Assembly (NCBI GenBank): GCA_034430215.1
Contig: DAOUFE010000023.1
Location: 1 to 64,000 of the forward strand
Reading direction: 5' to 3'
Length of the DNA: 64,000 bases
Source of the DNA: UBA4782 sp034430215
Lineage (GTDB): Bacteria > Chloroflexota > Anaerolineae > Anaerolineales > Anaerolineaceae
Every line of letters begins with the position of its first letter. Positions within the stretch are counted from its first letter, which is position 1. The notes under the pieces are model-generated. The model saw nothing but the letters and a program-made list of their open reading frames with translations, did not search any database and was not told the origin of the DNA. The translations under genes were made by a program, and so were the position numbers. Positions 60,886 through 64,000 of the stretch are shown piece by piece.

Positions 60886-63507
60886 ATGATAGACATTTCA
60901 AAAATAGCGGACACACCCTGGCATACCATTTCTAGCGAAGAAGCAGCTTCCATACTTGGCACAGACCTGACTAAAGGTTTGGATAGTAACGAGGCAAAAC
61001 TTCGCCTTTCACAGTTCGGATGTAATTCACTGGTAGAAGAAAAGAAGGAATCCTTCTGGAAGGAGTTTCTCGAAAAGCTACGTGAACCGTTGGTATTGAT
61101 GCTGCTCATTACCGGCGTGTTGTATGCAATTTGGGGTGAACTGGCAGATGCCATCATCATTTTCGTGATCATCCTGACATTGAACACTGTGGAAGTAATA
61201 AATGAGCAACGATCGAAAAAAGCCATCAGAAGCCTGCGTAAACTGTCAGAACCCACCATGTCTGTAATTCGAGAAGGTCAATTTTTGGATATTCCAGTAG
61301 ATCAGGCAGTCCCAGGAGATTTGATCTACCTTCAAGAAGGTCACCGTGTGCCGGCAGACGCCAGGTTGATTGAAGCATGCAGTCTTTCAGTAGATGAATC
61401 CTCACTCACAGGAGAATCACTTCCAGTAGAGAAACGATCAGATGCAATTTCCAACCATAATTTACCACTTGCTGAGTGTCATAACATGGTGTATTCCTCA
61501 ACGTTGGTCAGTCGCGGCAAAGGAAAGGCTTTGATAATTTCAACTGGCATGAATACTGAAATTGGGCGAATTGCCGGAATGACTCACCGGGGGAAAGAAC
61601 CACGAACCCCCCTCCAGGAAACGATGGAAGAGTTAAGCAGAACTCTGGTCTGGGTAGCCCTGGGATTTAGTGTATTGATTCCTCTGATCGGAATATTCCT
61701 GACCCGCCTGCCACCCAAACAAATGCTTCTCACCGGCTTATCTCTGGCATTTGCGACCATTCCAGAAGAGCTGCCCATTATTATCACAATGGTACTTTCT
61801 CTTGGAGCATTTCGGCTTTCGAAGAAACATGCGGTTGTCAAGCGATTGCATTGCGTTGAAACCCTGGGGTCTGTCACCATCATTGCCACTGATAAAACCG
61901 GCACTCTGACTCAAAATCGGATCGAAGTCGCTCAGTTCGAACCTGAAGCAGCCAAAAATCATTTATTGGAAATTGGAGTTTTCTGTAATGATGCCATCCC
62001 TGATAGTGTCGATTTTTCAGGAGATGCAGTAGATTCTGCGTTGCTGCGTGCAGCAAAACGATCTGGGCTGGAAGTAAATAATTTGCGTATAGCACAACCC
62101 ATTCTTCATGAATTTCCTTTTGATAATGATCGTAAGCGAATGTCAACGGTTTCAATGAGAGATGGAAAATTCTGGTCAGCAGTGAAAGGTTCCCCTGAAT
62201 CAATTCTTTCACAATGTAAGCAACGACAGATAGAAAATACCATGGAAAAGTTAACCAATCAAACTCGCGAGATCATCATGGATAAGGTTGCAAAGCTTGC
62301 CGCCGATGGATTAAGGGTGTTGGCATTTGCTGAACGCACCATGCCTGATGAGCATTTCACCCAGGATCTGGCAGAAAACGACCTGACATTTGTTGGGCTG
62401 ATTGGACTTCAGGATCCACCCCGTGCCGAAGCGCGCGATGCAATCGCCACCTGCCAAAAAGCCGGAGTACGGGTGGTCATGATCACTGGAGACCATCCCC
62501 TGACAGCAAAATCCATAGGTCAACAGATTGGACTTAATGGAAGCCAGGAATTGGTAACTGGACCGGAAGTAGATCATCTTTCGAGTGATGAACTTAAAAA
62601 GGTTGTTCAACACACATCCATTTTTGCGCGTACCACCCCGGAGCACAAATTACGTATTGTCCAGGCATTACAATCATCAGGAGAGCGAGTTGCGGTTACT
62701 GGAGATGGTGTCAACGATGCTCCTGCTTTGTCAGCTGCAGATATTGGCATAGCGATGGGTGAAATCGGCACCGATGTTGCTCGTGAAGCCAGCGATATGG
62801 TATTGCTGGATGACAGTCTCACCACCATTGTCAGTGCAGTAAAAGAAGGTCGCTTAATCTATGAAAATCTCAAAAAAGGAGTACGATACTATCTTACCTG
62901 CAAGCTGGCATTGGTGCTGATCAACCTGTTGCCTGCTCTCTTGTTGGTTCCCGTGCCCTTTGCCCCAGTGCAGATCATTTTGATGGAGTTTTTTATGGAC
63001 TTGATGGCAGCCGCATCTTTTGTAACTGAAAAGCCCGAATCTGATCTGCTGGAACAAAAACCACGCGATCTGAAAACCAAGTTCATGAACAGGTCGATGG
63101 CTGGCAATATCGTCACTTCTTCTATAGGGCTGTTTGCATCAGTGACCATCGTTTATCTCTTCACATGGTTCAGTACTGCAAATATCGCCACTTCGCAAAC
63201 GGTTGCATTCTTTAGCTGGTTGATCGGACATGTTCTGTTGGCGTTCAACATGCGATCAGATCGCCAGCCCATTTATCAACTTGGGCTTGGGAGCAACCGG
63301 ATGATGGTCATCTGGGGAGCTGGTATAGCAATTTTCCTTTTGGGTATTTCTCTCATTCCGGGTGCACAGAGTCTAGTGAAAACCACATCGCTGACAGTTT
63401 CTCAATGGGAAATGATCATCATCACTACTTTTATTGGCACTTTTTGGTTGGAAATTAAAAAAGGGCTAACTTTCAAAAGGAAGAATTTGAAGGTAACAAA
63501 GAAATGA
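60886..63507 (+). CDS. P-type cation-transporting ATPase
   Basis: An 873-aa P2-like ATPase with about 10 membrane helices. Motifs: TGESLPVEK (actuator), phosphorylation site DKTGTLTQN with Asp336, VKGSPESIL (nucleotide domain), MITGDHPLTAKSIG, and GDGVNDAPALSAADIGIAMG. M4 reads IPEELP instead of the SERCA-type PEGLP. M6 has MEFFMDLMAA. Ion specificity is thus uncertain (Ca2+, Mn2+ or another divalent ion). Starts 24 nt after the ChrB-like gene, weak AAGGA before the ATG. Confidence 0.93.
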   Translation: MIDISKIADTPWHTISSEEAASILGTDLTKGLDSNEAKLRLSQFGCNSLVEEKKESFWKEFLEKLREPLVLMLLITGVLYAIWGELADAIIIFVIILTLNTVEVINEQRSKKAIRSLRKLSEPTMSVIREGQFLDIPVDQAVPGDLIYLQEGHRVPADARLIEACSLSVDESSLTGESLPVEKRSDAISNHNLPLAECHNMVYSSTLVSRGKGKALIISTGMNTEIGRIAGMTHRGKEPRTPLQETMEELSRTLVWVALGFSVLIPLIGIFLTRLPPKQMLLTGLSLAFATIPEELPIIITMVLSLGAFRLSKKHAVVKRLHCVETLGSVTIIATDKTGTLTQNRIEVAQFEPEAAKNHLLEIGVFCNDAIPDSVDFSGDAVDSALLRAAKRSGLEVNNLRIAQPILHEFPFDNDRKRMSTVSMRDGKFWSAVKGSPESILSQCKQRQIENTMEKLTNQTREIIMDKVAKLAADGLRVLAFAERTMPDEHFTQDLAENDLTFVGLIGLQDPPRAEARDAIATCQKAGVRVVMITGDHPLTAKSIGQQIGLNGSQELVTGPEVDHLSSDELKKVVQHTSIFARTTPEHKLRIVQALQSSGERVAVTGDGVNDAPALSAADIGIAMGEIGTDVAREASDMVLLDDSLTTIVSAVKEGRLIYENLKKGVRYYLTCKLALVLINLLPALLLVPVPFAPVQIILMEFFMDLMAAASFVTEKPESDLLEQKPRDLKTKFMNRSMAGNIVTSSIGLFASVTIVYLFTWFSTANIATSQTVAFFSWLIGHVLLAFNMRSDRQPIYQLGLGSNRMMVIWGAGIAIFLLGISLIPGAQSLVKTTSLTVSQWEMIIITTFIGTFWLEIKKGLTFKRKNLKVTKK

Positions 63508-64000
63508 GGTTGTACAAAATTTCGCACGCGAGCCTTATATCAACCAATGTAGTTTTTATTCTGAAACTTGATCATTGATTGGTAATGTTCCGCAATCTCG
63601 TACTGATCAATCATTTGCATCGAAAAAGATGCTGAGAAGATATATTGGATGGAAAAGTTTTGAATTTGAACTGTACACCGTGTACGCTGCACGTGAACGT
63701 CCCAATGGCGTCCTTTATAAAACAAAAGTTGAAGCCGAAGAGCACGATCACTAAATAGTTTTTATTCACCAGACAAAATAATCCATCTATCAATCTACCT
63801 CTTTGATTTACCCTAAAAGAGATTCTATTGTGCTGTTCATTGAGGGAAAGTAAATATTTGTCCGTTGATTGATCGCTTATTCTTTGCTTTATATTTTTCT
63901 AAATAATCAAACTAATAGATAATGATCAGAAATTTATAAGAATAGACCTGCCTGAAAAGCGTTCTATGGTACTATCAACAATACATCTTCTTTACGAAGA
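63508..64000. other. Intergenic region at the window end
   Basis: 493 nt after the ATPase. No credible long ORF. A 41-residue frame (63629-63754, plus strand, ending in EAEEHDH) is possibly a small gene or fragment. AT content rises toward the end, perhaps the promoter region of a gene outside the window. No terminator was identified. Confidence 0.35.

Overview
The window is a 64 kb chromosomal segment of roughly mid-40s % GC, most likely from a mesophilic, anaerobic-type Chloroflexota (Anaerolineae/Anaerolineales). That placement is inference. It rests on the gene mix: a Ycf45/SpoIIIAA-like R3H ATPase beside tmk, pdxS-pdxT, nickel superoxide dismutase, lipoproteins with Pro/Thr-rich stalks, a GH38 glycosidase and GlgC, with good Shine-Dalgarno sites mixed with apparently leaderless starts. 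No phage, IS element, CRISPR array or rRNA was seen. The only RNA gene found is tRNA-Ser(CGA).

Layout. 0-8 kb: chemoreceptor, Nudix hydrolase, tRNA-Ser, an RNase D/beta-CASP nuclease pair, and an OmpR-type two-component system. 8-16 kb: an unknown membrane protein behind a consensus promoter carrying a GAAC-N4-GTTC operator, an MFS transporter, an Rrf2 regulator with a small unknown protein, a thioesterase, an M42 peptidase, a lipoprotein, and a YcgN-like/MATE-like pair fired divergently from one palindromic -10 box. 15.4-20.2 kb (minus): GGDEF-EAL protein, nickel superoxide dismutase (sodN), its maturation protease (sodX) and a methyltransferase. 20.4-24 kb: an ICMT-like / ComEC / CBS / PspC run. 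24-27 kb: a zinc-ribbon P-loop protein and a large membrane protein. 27-36 kb (minus): pdxS-pdxT-GNAT-like-R3H ATPase-tmk-DsbA/cyclophilin fusion-PrsW-DedA. 36-44 kb: LysM surface protein, GH38 glycosidase, GlgC, MscL and a membrane ferredoxin.

44-59 kb is the most coherent accessory block. A minus-strand unit runs from a SorC-family regulator through a branched-chain-amino-acid-type (HAAT/Liv) ABC importer (binding protein, two permeases, two ATPases). It continues into a sugar isomerase, a zinc dehydrogenase, a trans-sulfuration-type PLP enzyme, an FGGY kinase, a class II aldolase and a 2-hydroxyacid dehydrogenase. Divergent from the regulator lie a second zinc dehydrogenase, a second SorC regulator and a cupin. 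Kinase plus aldolase plus isomerase plus SorC regulators indicate catabolism of a sugar, polyol or sugar acid, but the importer is of a class normally linked to amino acids. The substrate cannot be read from the sequence. Two different operator families, each repeated at two-helical-turn spacing, sit on the promoters.

59-64 kb: a TVP38/DedA-like membrane protein, then a ChrB-N-terminal-like protein and a P-type cation ATPase under a promoter flanked by two identical-arm palindromes.

A recurring feature is a -10 hexamer 6-7 nt before an ATG with no Shine-Dalgarno (about 5753, 11204, 14107, 14128 and, weaker, 43997). It suggests leaderless mRNAs and decides several start codons.
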